Below, one piece after another: positions 7,351 through 14,475 of a stretch of 40,740 nt of DNA; position 1 is the first letter of the stretch; each line of letters begins with the position of its first letter. Location: contig NZ_QUIV01000029.1 of assembly GCF_003480315.1 (NCBI RefSeq), positions 1 through 40,740 of the forward strand. Direction: 5' to 3'. The notes below the pieces were generated by a model. That model was not told the origin of the DNA, searched no databases, and saw nothing but the letters and a program-made list of their open reading frames with translations. The position numbers and the translations under genes are program-made. This stretch comes from Clostridium sp. AM33-3 (lineage in GTDB: Bacteria > Bacillota > Clostridia > Lachnospirales > Lachnospiraceae).

Positions 7351-8628
7351 ATGAAACAGACCTTTGCCCTGAGAGGCAATCTTGTATACACAAAAAAAAT
7401 CGGAACAATGGAAATCCTTGAGCATCAGTATCTGGTCTGTGCGGACGGAAGGGTGCAGGGAATCTATCCAGAACTTCCCCAACAGTTTTGCGGCATTCCG
7501 GTAGAAGATATGGGAGACCGGATCATCATCCCCGGGCTTACGGATCTTCACGTTCATGCACCGCAGTATTCGTTCCGGGGACTAGGCATGGATCTGGAGC
7601 TTCTGGACTGGCTGAATACCAACACCTTTCCGGAGGAGAGCAAGTACCGGGATCCGGAATACGCAAGGAAGGCATATGATATTTTTGTAAAGAATTTAAC
7701 ACACGGCGCTACTACAAGAGCCTGTGTGTTTGCCACCATTCACAACGAAGCAACCCTTCTTCTGATGGACCGGCTGGAAGAGGCAGGAATTGCGGCGATG
7801 GTGGGCAAGGTGAATATGGACCGCAACAGTCCGGACTATCTGCGGGAGGCTTCGGCAGAGGCATCTGCAAAGGCAACCAGGGAATGGATCCGGGCCGTGG
7901 CAGAACGGCATTATGAGCGTGTGCAGCCAATCCTGACTCCGCGGTTTACGCCAAGCTGCAGTGACGAATTAATGGAGCTTTTGCATGATATCCAGAAAGA
8001 AACCGGGCTTCCGGTGCAGTCTCATTTATCGGAGAATCTGGGAGAGATTGCCTGGGTGCAGGAGCTCTGTCCGTGGGCAGAATTTTACGGAGATGCCTAC
8101 GACCATTTCGGCATGTTTGGCGGGAAATGCCGCACCATCATGGCTCATTGTGTTTACTCCGGTGAAGCGGAAATCCGCAGGATGAAGGAGAATGGAGTTT
8201 TTATTGCCCATTGTCCGGAGTCCAATACCAACCTTTCTTCCGGTATCGCGCCGGTACGCCGGTATTTAGATGAGCAGATTCCGGTGGGACTCGGAAGTGA
8301 TGTGGCAGGAGGTACGACGGAGAACCTGTTTGCGGCCATGCGCCATGCCATTCAGGCAAGCAAGCTCCGCTGGCGCCTGAGTGACCAGGGGTTAAAGGCG
8401 CTTACGGTTGAGGAGGTTTTTTATCTGGCTTCTAAGGGAGGCGGAGCCTTCTTTGGTAAGGTTGGAAGCTTTGAGCCGGGGTATGAGTTTGATGCGGTAA
8501 TTCTGGATGACACAAGGCTGGAGCATCCGCAGTCACTTGAGGTAAAGCAGCGACTGGAGCGTGTCATTTATCTCGGTGATGAGCGGGAGGTGGCCGGAAA
8601 ATATGTGGCAGGCCGGAAAATTTTATAA
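7351..8628 (+). CDS. guaD: Guanine deaminase
   Basis: Zinc amidohydrolase that deaminates guanine to xanthine and ammonia; 425 aa, typical for the family. The metal-binding HVH is at residues 67-69, in the guanine-deaminase type context HVHAPQYSFRG. Further expected metal ligands are H225 (QSHLSEN), H266 (MAHCVYS) and D317 (GLGSDVAGG). HCPESNTNLSSG, typical of the subfamily, lies between them. The start is supported by AAAGGATG before the ATG. The product feeds the xanthine dehydrogenase operon 400 bp downstream, and the leader carries a guanine-type riboswitch with attenuator. A different aminohydrolase substrate is unlikely given this context. Confidence 0.95.
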   Translation: MKQTFALRGNLVYTKKIGTMEILEHQYLVCADGRVQGIYPELPQQFCGIPVEDMGDRIIIPGLTDLHVHAPQYSFRGLGMDLELLDWLNTNTFPEESKYRDPEYARKAYDIFVKNLTHGATTRACVFATIHNEATLLLMDRLEEAGIAAMVGKVNMDRNSPDYLREASAEASAKATREWIRAVAERHYERVQPILTPRFTPSCSDELMELLHDIQKETGLPVQSHLSENLGEIAWVQELCPWAEFYGDAYDHFGMFGGKCRTIMAHCVYSGEAEIRRMKENGVFIAHCPESNTNLSSGIAPVRRYLDEQIPVGLGSDVAGGTTENLFAAMRHAIQASKLRWRLSDQGLKALTVEEVFYLASKGGGAFFGKVGSFEPGYEFDAVILDDTRLEHPQSLEVKQRLERVIYLGDEREVAGKYVAGRKIL

Positions 8629-8645
8629 TTTTTATTGAGAAAGAA

Positions 8646-8686
8646 GTCATGTGACCTTTCTTTCCGGCAGACAATGCGGTTACAAT
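8646..8686 (+). promoter_or_regulatory. Putative activator-dependent promoter with palindromic site
   Basis: TACAAT at 8681-8686 has no good -35 hexamer. The palindrome GTCATGTGAC (8646-8655) is centred about 42 bp upstream of the predicted transcription start, the position used by Crp/Fnr-type activators at class II promoters. The gene directly downstream is a Crp/Fnr-like remnant. The site may serve xdhABC if transcription reads through. Confidence 0.4.
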
Positions 8687-8708
8687 GATGCTATAGGAGG
8701 ATGTGCCC

Positions 8709-8960
8709 GTGGATATTTTTCAGAAATTGCCAATGGCAAAACGCAGTGCGATGGAACTGTTGTTTCAGAATTGTACAGAAAAAGTTAAAAATTACATGTT
8801 CACTATGGAAGTGGCGGCGGGACAAACTTTTATTCAGGCAGGAGAGCTTTGCCGGAATGCGGCAGTATCGGGTCAGCGTGGTCGCGCTGACAACACTTGC
8901 AGCCTGAAACAGACCCGCAGCCAGATGGCAATAGAACAGTGTATCGAAGGCAGATCGTAA
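8709..8960 (+). pseudogene. Truncated Crp/Fnr-type regulator (N-terminal cyclic-nucleotide-binding-like remnant)
   Basis: An open frame of 83 aa begins at a GTG preceded by AGGAGG. Its first 50 or so residues resemble the N-terminus of Crp/Fnr-family proteins (KNYMFTMEVAAGQTFIQAGE, the first strands of the cNMP-binding barrel). After about residue 50 the similarity stops in a short tail of no recognisable family. The rest of the barrel and the helix-turn-helix are absent. I read it as a deletion or frameshift remnant of a regulator for the purine genes. A small novel protein cannot be excluded. Confidence 0.45.
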
Positions 8961-8963
8961 GGC

Positions 8964-9013
8964 GCGCCTGAACAAAAGAAGGTAAAAATCGCGCATTGGA
9001 TTTTTACAGGCGC
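8964..9013 (+). promoter_or_regulatory. Leader hairpin upstream of xdhA
   Basis: An inner 9-bp stem GTAAAAATC/GATTTTTAC (8982-8990 with 8999-9007) is extended by GCGCCT/AGGCGC (8964-8969 with 9008-9013), with a 12-nt bulge on one side. It ends about 12 nt before the xdhA Shine-Dalgarno GGAGGGG, so it could influence mRNA stability or translation. No known riboswitch consensus was recognised in it. Confidence 0.4.
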
Positions 9014-9038
9014 TGATTTCAAATGGAGGGGTAAGCAA

Positions 9039-11324
9039 ATGTATGTAGGAAAGAAGGTAACACGTGTAGATGCTCATGATAAAGCAATGGGCAGAACCCG
9101 TTATACCGATGATCTGTGCGACAAGAGCGCATACATCATTCGTGTATTGCATTCCACGATCGCGAATGGGCGGGTTATTTCAATTGATACATCTGAGGCG
9201 GAGAAGATTCCGGGAGTCGTAAAAATCTTCACCTGCTTCGATCTGAAGGAAAAGCACTATTTTCCGACTGCAGGCCATCCGTGGTCTACGGACCCGTCTC
9301 ATCAGGACGTGGCAGACCGTCTGATCATGACAGACCGTGTCCGCTTCTACGGCGATGACATCGGTGCAGTCGTAGCAGAGGATGAGGTGGCAGCAGCCCA
9401 GGCACTGCGGGCCATCAAAGTAGAGTATGAGGAGTATCCGTTCGTTATGGATGTACAGGATGCCATGAAGGAGGATGCTCCGCAGATCCATGAAAATTAC
9501 CCGGGCAATGTGTTAAAGCACACCACGATCCGCAAGGGTAATTATGAGGAAGCCATCAGGGAGCCGGGCCTTATCAAGGTAGAGGGCTGGTACAGCACGC
9601 CGACCGTGCAGCACTGCCATATCGAGAACTTTATCTGTACTGCACAGATGGAGGGCGAGCGCATCCGTATGCTCAGCTCCACCCAGATCCCGCACATTGT
9701 CCGCCGCGTGGTGGGACAGGCACTGGGAATTGACTGGGGCCGTGTGCAGATTATCAAGCCTTACATCGGCGGCGGCTTCGGCAACAAGCAGGACGTTCTG
9801 TATGAGCCGCTTTGCGCATGGGTCTGCATGAACCTGGGCGGTCATCTGGTTAAGCTGGATGTGCCGCGGGAGGAAACCTTCGTTTCCAACCGTGTACGCC
9901 ATGCGATCCGCAGCCATATCGTATCCTGGGTTCGTCCGGACGGAACCTTTGCGGCAAGAAAGCTTGAGGCATTCTCCGACCAGGGAGCGTACGCATCCCA
10001 CGGACACAGCATCTGTGCAAAGGGTGTTGGTGCATTCCCGCAGCTTTACCCGTGTGACAATATTGAGGCAGATGGCTATACGGTATTTACCAATAAGCCG
10101 GCTGCCGGAGCCATGCGCGGATACGGTATTCCGCAGGCTATGTGGGCTGTTGAATGCCACACCGATGATGTTGCGGCAAAGATCGGCATGGACCCGATCG
10201 CGTTTCGCAGAAAGAACCTGATGCCGGTTGGCTTTAAGGATGAATTTTCCAAGAATGAGCTGTACAGCGATACCTTTAACCAGTGTATGGACAAGGGCAT
10301 GGCAGCTATGGATTACGAGCGTAAATATAAGGAATACCAGAATCAGACCGGCGATATCCGCCGCGGTATCGGCATGTCCGTATTCTGGTACAACACGGCA
10401 GTATGGCCGATCTCCCTGGAAACCTCTTCCTGCCGTATGGTATTGAATCAGGATGGTTCCCTGCAGGTACAGCTGGGTGAGACAGAGATCGGTCAGGGTG
10501 CTGACACTGCCTATACCCAGATGGCAGCGGATGTTGTAGGCGTCCGCCTGGATCAGGTGCATGTGGTTTCCTGCCAGGATACCGATGTGACCCCGTTTGG
10601 CACCGGCGCTTACGCGTCCCGTCAGATTTACACCGCAGGCTTCTCCATCCGCCAGACCGGACTGCTGCTGAAAGAGCGCATTTTGAACTATGCCCATGAG
10701 CTGACCCGTATGCCTCCGTACAATCTGGATCTTGTGGAGGGCAACGTTGTCCGCGTGACCGACGGACGCGTGCTGATGAGCGTGGGTGAGCTGGCTACTG
10801 AGGCTCTGTACAGCGTAACGCACAGCCAGCACATTACCGCAGAGAGTACCGCCCAGATCAAGTCCAACGCCTACTCGTTTGGATGCTGTTTTGCGGAGGT
10901 AGAGGTAGACATCCCGATGTGCAAGGTGAAGCTGCTTGACATTGTAAACGTGCATGATGTCGGAACCCTGATCAATCCGGCACTGGCCGAGGCACAGGTA
11001 CACGGCGGCATGAGCATGGGCATCGGCTTTGGCCTGTCCGAGAAGCTGCTGTTTGATCCGAAGACCGGGCGCGCGTTAAATAATAACCTGCTGGACTACA
11101 AGCTGTCCACCTTTATGGACCATCCGAGACTGCGTGCTTACTTCGTGGAAAATCCGGAGCCGACCAGTGCCTTCGGAACAAAATCCCTGGGTGAGCCGCC
11201 GACCTGTCCGGTTGCTCCGGCCATCCGCAACGCGGTTTATCAGGCCACCGGAGTGGCAGTCAATGACGCGCCGGTGAACCCGCACATTCTGTTTAAACGG
11301 TTTAAAGAAGAAGGTTTGTTCTAA
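9039..11324 (+). CDS. xdhA: Xanthine dehydrogenase, molybdenum-binding subunit
   Basis: Large catalytic subunit (761 aa) of a three-subunit xanthine dehydrogenase, which hydroxylates hypoxanthine/xanthine towards urate with the Mo-molybdopterin cofactor. The N-terminal a/b-hammerhead domain (about 1-115) is followed by the Mo-cofactor-binding region. Landmarks are the long stretch SSTQIPHIVRRVVGQAL near residue 220, GGGFGNKQD at 244-252, AGAMRGYG near 355, TEIGQGADTAYTQM near 485, and the catalytic glutamate E719 in KSLGEPP. These stretches closely match E. coli XdhA as I remember it, so orthology rather than a generic aldehyde oxidase is likely. The start is fixed by GGAGGGG. It leads the xdhABC operon. 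Confidence 0.95.
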   Translation: MYVGKKVTRVDAHDKAMGRTRYTDDLCDKSAYIIRVLHSTIANGRVISIDTSEAEKIPGVVKIFTCFDLKEKHYFPTAGHPWSTDPSHQDVADRLIMTDRVRFYGDDIGAVVAEDEVAAAQALRAIKVEYEEYPFVMDVQDAMKEDAPQIHENYPGNVLKHTTIRKGNYEEAIREPGLIKVEGWYSTPTVQHCHIENFICTAQMEGERIRMLSSTQIPHIVRRVVGQALGIDWGRVQIIKPYIGGGFGNKQDVLYEPLCAWVCMNLGGHLVKLDVPREETFVSNRVRHAIRSHIVSWVRPDGTFAARKLEAFSDQGAYASHGHSICAKGVGAFPQLYPCDNIEADGYTVFTNKPAAGAMRGYGIPQAMWAVECHTDDVAAKIGMDPIAFRRKNLMPVGFKDEFSKNELYSDTFNQCMDKGMAAMDYERKYKEYQNQTGDIRRGIGMSVFWYNTAVWPISLETSSCRMVLNQDGSLQVQLGETEIGQGADTAYTQMAADVVGVRLDQVHVVSCQDTDVTPFGTGAYASRQIYTAGFSIRQTGLLLKERILNYAHELTRMPPYNLDLVEGNVVRVTDGRVLMSVGELATEALYSVTHSQHITAESTAQIKSNAYSFGCCFAEVEVDIPMCKVKLLDIVNVHDVGTLINPALAEAQVHGGMSMGIGFGLSEKLLFDPKTGRALNNNLLDYKLSTFMDHPRLRAYFVENPEPTSAFGTKSLGEPPTCPVAPAIRNAVYQATGVAVNDAPVNPHILFKRFKEEGLF

Positions 11325-11336
11325 GGAGGTTACATT

Positions 11337-12224
11337 ATGTATGATTTAAAGGCGCTTTACGAAGCGGAGAGTGTAGAGCACGCAGTAGCGCTCCTGATGG
11401 AACATCCGGAAGCGCAGATCATTGCCGGAGGCAGTGATGTGCTGGTGCAGATGCGCGAGGGAAAACGCGCAGGAAAAGAGCTTGTCAGCATTTACGGGAT
11501 CGACGCCATGCGAGGCGTATCCTTTGAGGAGGACGGTGCCATCCGCATCGGCTCCCTGACCAGCTTTTCCCATATTACCAAGGATCCGATCATCCAGAAA
11601 TATATCAACGTACTCGGCGAGGCAGTAGACATGGTGGGCGGCCCCCAGATCCGCAACATCGGTACCATCGGAGGAAACACCTGCAACGGCGTGACTTCCG
11701 CTGACTCTGCCTCAACCCTCTATGCATGGGACGCGATCGTGGAGATCACCGGACCGGAAGGAGTACGCCGGCTTCCGATCCACGATTTTTACATCAAGGC
11801 AGGCAAGGTGGATTTGAGACCGGGCGAGCTGCAGACTGCGATCATCATTCCGAAGAAAGCTTACGAGGGCTATTTCGGACATTATATCAAGTATGCAATG
11901 CGCAACGCCATGGATATCGCCACTACAGGATGCTCGGTGAATGTAAAGCTTTCCGAAGATAAAAAAACAATTCTGGATGCCCGGATTGCTTACGGCGTAG
12001 CCGGTCCGGTACCGATGCGTGCCCCTTCCGCGGAAGCAAAGATCCGTGGAAAAGAGACGGGCAGAGCGGCAGTCAAAGAGTTTGCCCAGGCAGTTCTTGA
12101 GGATATCAATCCGCGGGACAGCTGGCGAGCTGCGAAAGATTTCCGTGAACATATCGCGACGGTACTGGCAGAGCGCGCCCTGTGCGAATCCATCCGTCTG
12201 GCTGGAGGTGAAGTCCATGAGTAA
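11337..12224 (+). CDS. xdhB: Xanthine dehydrogenase, FAD-binding subunit
   Basis: Medium subunit (295 aa) that passes electrons from the Fe-S subunit to NAD+ through FAD. It has the FAD_binding_5 signatures AGGSDVLVQM (residues 30-39) and GTIGGNTCNG (109-118), then the CO-dehydrogenase flavoprotein C-terminal domain (about 175-285). It starts 12 bp after xdhA with AAGGAGG as ribosome binding site and overlaps xdhC by 8 bp (ATGAGTAA), so the three subunits are translationally coupled. Confidence 0.95.
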   Translation: MYDLKALYEAESVEHAVALLMEHPEAQIIAGGSDVLVQMREGKRAGKELVSIYGIDAMRGVSFEEDGAIRIGSLTSFSHITKDPIIQKYINVLGEAVDMVGGPQIRNIGTIGGNTCNGVTSADSASTLYAWDAIVEITGPEGVRRLPIHDFYIKAGKVDLRPGELQTAIIIPKKAYEGYFGHYIKYAMRNAMDIATTGCSVNVKLSEDKKTILDARIAYGVAGPVPMRAPSAEAKIRGKETGRAAVKEFAQAVLEDINPRDSWRAAKDFREHIATVLAERALCESIRLAGGEVHE

Positions 12225-12723
12225 ACAGTATAAGCTGCTTTCCTGCACCATTAACGGAAAGAAAGTAGAAAAAATGATCGATGTGCGCGCGTCCCTAACC
12301 GATGTGCTGCGGGATGATTTCCGCCTTACCAGCGTCAAGAAGGGCTGTGAGGTAGGAGAGTGCGGAGCCTGCAACGTCCTGATCGACGGCGAGTGTTTCA
12401 ATTCCTGCATTTACCTGGCTGTGTGGGCCGAGGGCAAGGAAATCCTGACCCTGGAGGGCCTGGCAGGCCCGAACGGCGAGATGTCCGACATCCAGCAGAC
12501 CTTCATTGATGAGGCCGCTGTCCAGTGCGGATTCTGTACCCCGGGCTTTATCATGAGCGCAACGGAGCTTTTACAGTCCGGAAAGGAATATTCCGATGAC
12601 GAGATCCGCAAACTCCTGTCCGGCCACTTGTGCCGCTGCACCGGATACGAGAATATCTTCCGCGCAGTGAAGAAGACCATGCTGAGACGGCTTGGAAAGG
12701 ATAAGGAAGCAGACGAGGTGTAA
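12217..12723 (+). CDS. xdhC: Xanthine dehydrogenase, 2x[2Fe-2S] subunit
   Basis: Small iron-sulfur subunit, 168 aa. The plant-ferredoxin-like N-terminal cluster ligands are C44, C49, C52 and C64 (GCEVGECGAC...C). The [2Fe-2S]-binding helical domain has C104, C107, C139 and C141 (CGFC and CRC). All eight expected cysteines are present. The start at 12217 overlaps the xdhB stop and follows GGAGGTG. It is the last gene of the operon; no terminator is seen directly after it, and an independent RNA promoter begins 21 bp downstream. Confidence 0.95.
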   Translation: MSKQYKLLSCTINGKKVEKMIDVRASLTDVLRDDFRLTSVKKGCEVGECGACNVLIDGECFNSCIYLAVWAEGKEILTLEGLAGPNGEMSDIQQTFIDEAAVQCGFCTPGFIMSATELLQSGKEYSDDEIRKLLSGHLCRCTGYENIFRAVKKTMLRRLGKDKEADEV

Positions 12724-12743
12724 AATAGAATTGAGAAAATTTC

Positions 12744-12772
12744 TTGATAGGTCATAAAGATTATGCTAATTT
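12744..12772 (+). promoter_or_regulatory. Promoter of the structured RNA downstream of xdhC
   Basis: TTGATA and TAATTT are separated by 17 bp, and TGC directly precedes the -10 as an extended -10 element. The predicted start, about 12779, coincides with the first base of the closing helix of the RNA, which strengthens the call. Confidence 0.55.
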
Positions 12773-12778
12773 AAAATA

Positions 12779-13077
12779 CGTGACCACTCAGATATTGAGT
12801 TAAGCCCAGACGGACAGGCGGGTCAGAAGCTGAAAGTGGGAAACCACATTATTGATTGGGTTAGGAGCCCAAATTTTATAAGTCGATACGCTACATGCGT
12901 ATGTTATCAGTGCAAAAGGCACGTCACTTGTGAAACGGTCAATAAGAGCTTCTGGCAAAAGCAGAGCAGAAAACTGGGGATTAAGGTCACCGTTTTTCTG
13001 CCTGTCAAAGGGACAGAGACATTTAAAGACAAAAACAGCTACAGCAGGTGATGGAATATGCCGTCACCTGTTTTTTT
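12779..13077 (+). ncRNA. Large structured non-coding RNA, raiA-motif-like candidate
   Basis: About 300 nt without a credible protein-coding frame, with its own promoter and intrinsic terminator. A long-range closing helix GTGACC/GGTCAC (12780-12785 with 12985-12990) encloses a 211-nt domain. A second long-range helix CAGAAGC/GCTTCTG (12824-12830 with 12948-12954) encloses several hairpins. These are GTGG-GAAA-CCAC with a GNRA loop (12836-12847), TTGGG/CCCAA (12856-12872), ATACGC/GCGTAT (12886-12902) and GTGC/GCAC (12910-12922). ACTCA/TGAGT (12786-12800) sits beside the closing helix. A 3' module pairs GTTTTT with AAAAAC (12992-12997, 13031-13036) around CTGTC/GACAG. The 211-nt multibranched domain matches the raiA motif of Firmicutes and Actinobacteria in size and complexity, but I could not verify its consensus. 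No raiA gene is adjacent. Confidence 0.7.
13045..13077 (+). terminator. Intrinsic terminator of the structured RNA
   Basis: The 10-bp stem CAGGTGATGG / CCGTCACCTG (one G-U pair) has loop AATATG and is followed by seven Ts. Confidence 0.9.
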
Positions 13078-13082
13078 ATACC

Positions 13083-13250
13083 AATTTCAGGGACGGCTGC
13101 GGGGAAATACAGGAAGCCATGGGAAGCGAGGAAGAGGGCTTTATCACAGCAGACTTTGATCTGGACCGGCTGATGGAAGACCGTCTTTCCTGGGGACTGT
13201 TCCGGGACAGACGTCCTGAGATGTATGGAAAAATATGTTCCGTAATCTGA
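13083..13250 (+). pseudogene. 3' remnant of a carbon-nitrogen hydrolase (nitrilase family) gene
   Basis: The reading frame ending at 13250 encodes about 55 residues with the typical C-terminus of nitrilase/CN-hydrolase proteins: EEEGFITADFDLDRL, then LFRDRRPEMYGKI. The Glu-Lys-Cys catalytic core and everything upstream are missing. The frame runs backwards into the terminator of the structured RNA, so there is no plausible start. I take it as the tail of a gene otherwise deleted, perhaps an amide or nitrile hydrolase related to purine or pyrimidine breakdown; that link is speculative. Confidence 0.6.
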
Positions 13251-13342
13251 ACAATCAGGAAAGCTCTCAATCATTGCCAAACGAAAAAGAATGCAGTACA
13301 ATAAAACGGTACGAAAGAATGGCATAAGGAGAGCGTAAAATC

Positions 13343-14248
13343 ATGAAAAAACAAAAGACTGGGAACAACGGCTTTACGCTTGCGGAGCTTTTGATCGTCG
13401 TTGCGGTCATCGGAGTTCTTGTGGCGATATCCATGCCTGTTTTTGCAGGACATCTGGAGAAAAGCCGTGAGACGGTTGATCTTGCCAATGTGCGCTCCGC
13501 TTACTCGGAAGTGATGACGGCTGTGATGACTGAGGATACAGCAAATTACTCCAGGACAGTAAAATTGAAACAGAAACGGGATAACTGGAATGCCTATGAT
13601 CCCGTTACGGTTGCTGGGATCACGCATTCCAGGGATGAGGGTAATACGGAGCACTGGATCGGGATCCCTGTTGAGAATGGAAAATGTACGCTGTCATATA
13701 TTCCGGATTTCGGAATGAAGGTAATATGGAGCGGAGCAGGCGGAAATGATACACCGCTTCCTTTTCCGTATAACGATGATCTGCATGGAGCACTCGACAG
13801 AACCGGTATACTGGATGAGCTGAAAAACCAGAATAAGACTTATTTTGAAATAGATTCTAAGTGTCCAAAGTCTGATATGCTGACAAGAGTTAATGAGGAA
13901 ATCCGGAAGGAAGGCAGCAGCAGTCTGCTGGGAACCGGAACATGGGCCTATATGGGAAGTCCGAAAAATGCATCCAGTCGGTATTTGTTCTGGACATCTA
14001 TGGATACCAATCAGGTTGGTGCAGGAAAAAAAATTCCGGTCATAGTCAGCAAAGTAGATGGTGGTTTTTATATTTCTGAAACGACAACAGCTGCAAGAAA
14101 GAAGGACGGAAAGACGTACGTTGCAATTGCGGATCATATTGCAGACTTTTCCCCTTATACATCCGGCAAAAAATATGACAGTCTGGAAGATGCCTACAAT
14201 GCATATCAGAAGCTGCTGGCGGATGGAACCTATGAAAAAGCATCTTGA
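13343..14248 (+). CDS. Pseudopilin-like protein with prepilin-type N-terminal methylation site
   Basis: Protein of 301 aa. The N-terminus is a class III prepilin signal: basic leader MKKQKTGNNG, cleavage expected after G10, F11 as the new methylated residue, conserved E15, and a hydrophobic helix to about residue 35 (FTLAELLIVVAVIGVLVAIS). The rest is a globular, mostly soluble domain of no family I recognise. A pilin-like surface or secretion fibre subunit is expected, processed by a prepilin peptidase. No peptidase, ATPase or platform gene lies in the window, so it is an orphan. Start supported by AAGGAGAG. The -35 box of the next promoter overlaps its stop codon. Confidence 0.8.
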   Translation: MKKQKTGNNGFTLAELLIVVAVIGVLVAISMPVFAGHLEKSRETVDLANVRSAYSEVMTAVMTEDTANYSRTVKLKQKRDNWNAYDPVTVAGITHSRDEGNTEHWIGIPVENGKCTLSYIPDFGMKVIWSGAGGNDTPLPFPYNDDLHGALDRTGILDELKNQNKTYFEIDSKCPKSDMLTRVNEEIRKEGSSSLLGTGTWAYMGSPKNASSRYLFWTSMDTNQVGAGKKIPVIVSKVDGGFYISETTTAARKKDGKTYVAIADHIADFSPYTSGKKYDSLEDAYNAYQKLLADGTYEKAS

Positions 14249-14274
14249 CATCCGCACGGTTTTTGGTATATGAT
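14245..14274 (+). promoter_or_regulatory. Promoter of the manganese-riboswitch operon
   Basis: The consensus TTGACA (14245-14250) overlaps the stop codon of the pilin-like gene. An 18-bp spacer leads to TATGAT (14269-14274), just before the riboswitch. Confidence 0.75.
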
Positions 14275-14283
14275 GAATTTAAT

Positions 14284-14372
14284 AAAGGGGAGTAACCTAC
14301 GCTGGTAATCTGCGTTTGTGATGTCGTCAGTACGATGGAAGCATCCGGTGTCACAAAGAAACGGTGAGACTT
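14284..14372 (+). promoter_or_regulatory. yybP-ykoY (Mn2+-sensing) riboswitch aptamer
   Basis: The class hallmarks are present: 5' AAAGGGGAGTAA, the paired arms TGTGAT...GTGTCACA, the conserved ATGGAAGCATCCGG region, and 3' ACGGTGAGAC, which runs into the terminator stem. Members of this class bind Mn2+ and usually control Mn2+ exporters or P-type ATPases. A P-type ATPase is exactly what follows. Class assignment is firm from motifs; the metal response here is family knowledge. Confidence 0.9.
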
Positions 14373-14410
14373 TTATTGCATTATTATTGTGCAATAAAGG
14401 TCTCTTTTTT
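14366..14410 (+). terminator. Attenuator terminator of the Mn2+ riboswitch
   Basis: The 14-bp stem GAGACTTTTATTGC / GCAATAAAGGTCTC (one G-U pair) is followed by six Ts. Its 5' arm overlaps the 3' GAGAC of the aptamer, so aptamer closure should compete with terminator formation. Mn2+ binding would then allow read-through, as in other members. Confidence 0.88.
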
Positions 14411-14475
14411 ATTGAAAAACCTTCATTGCATAAGAAATACAGTTGATAAATGCTTAGACAGAGGAGGCAGAAGTG

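Noticed and set aside
9513..11003. A 496-codon open frame on the minus strand opposite xdhA
   Set aside because: xdhA is unmistakable on the plus strand over the whole interval. The antisense frame resembles no family, is rich in Cys/His/Leu as expected from complementing biased codons, and has no ribosome binding site.
12836..13051. A 71-codon frame inside the structured RNA
   Set aside because: No ribosome binding site, no family resemblance, and the sequence is better explained by extensive base pairing.
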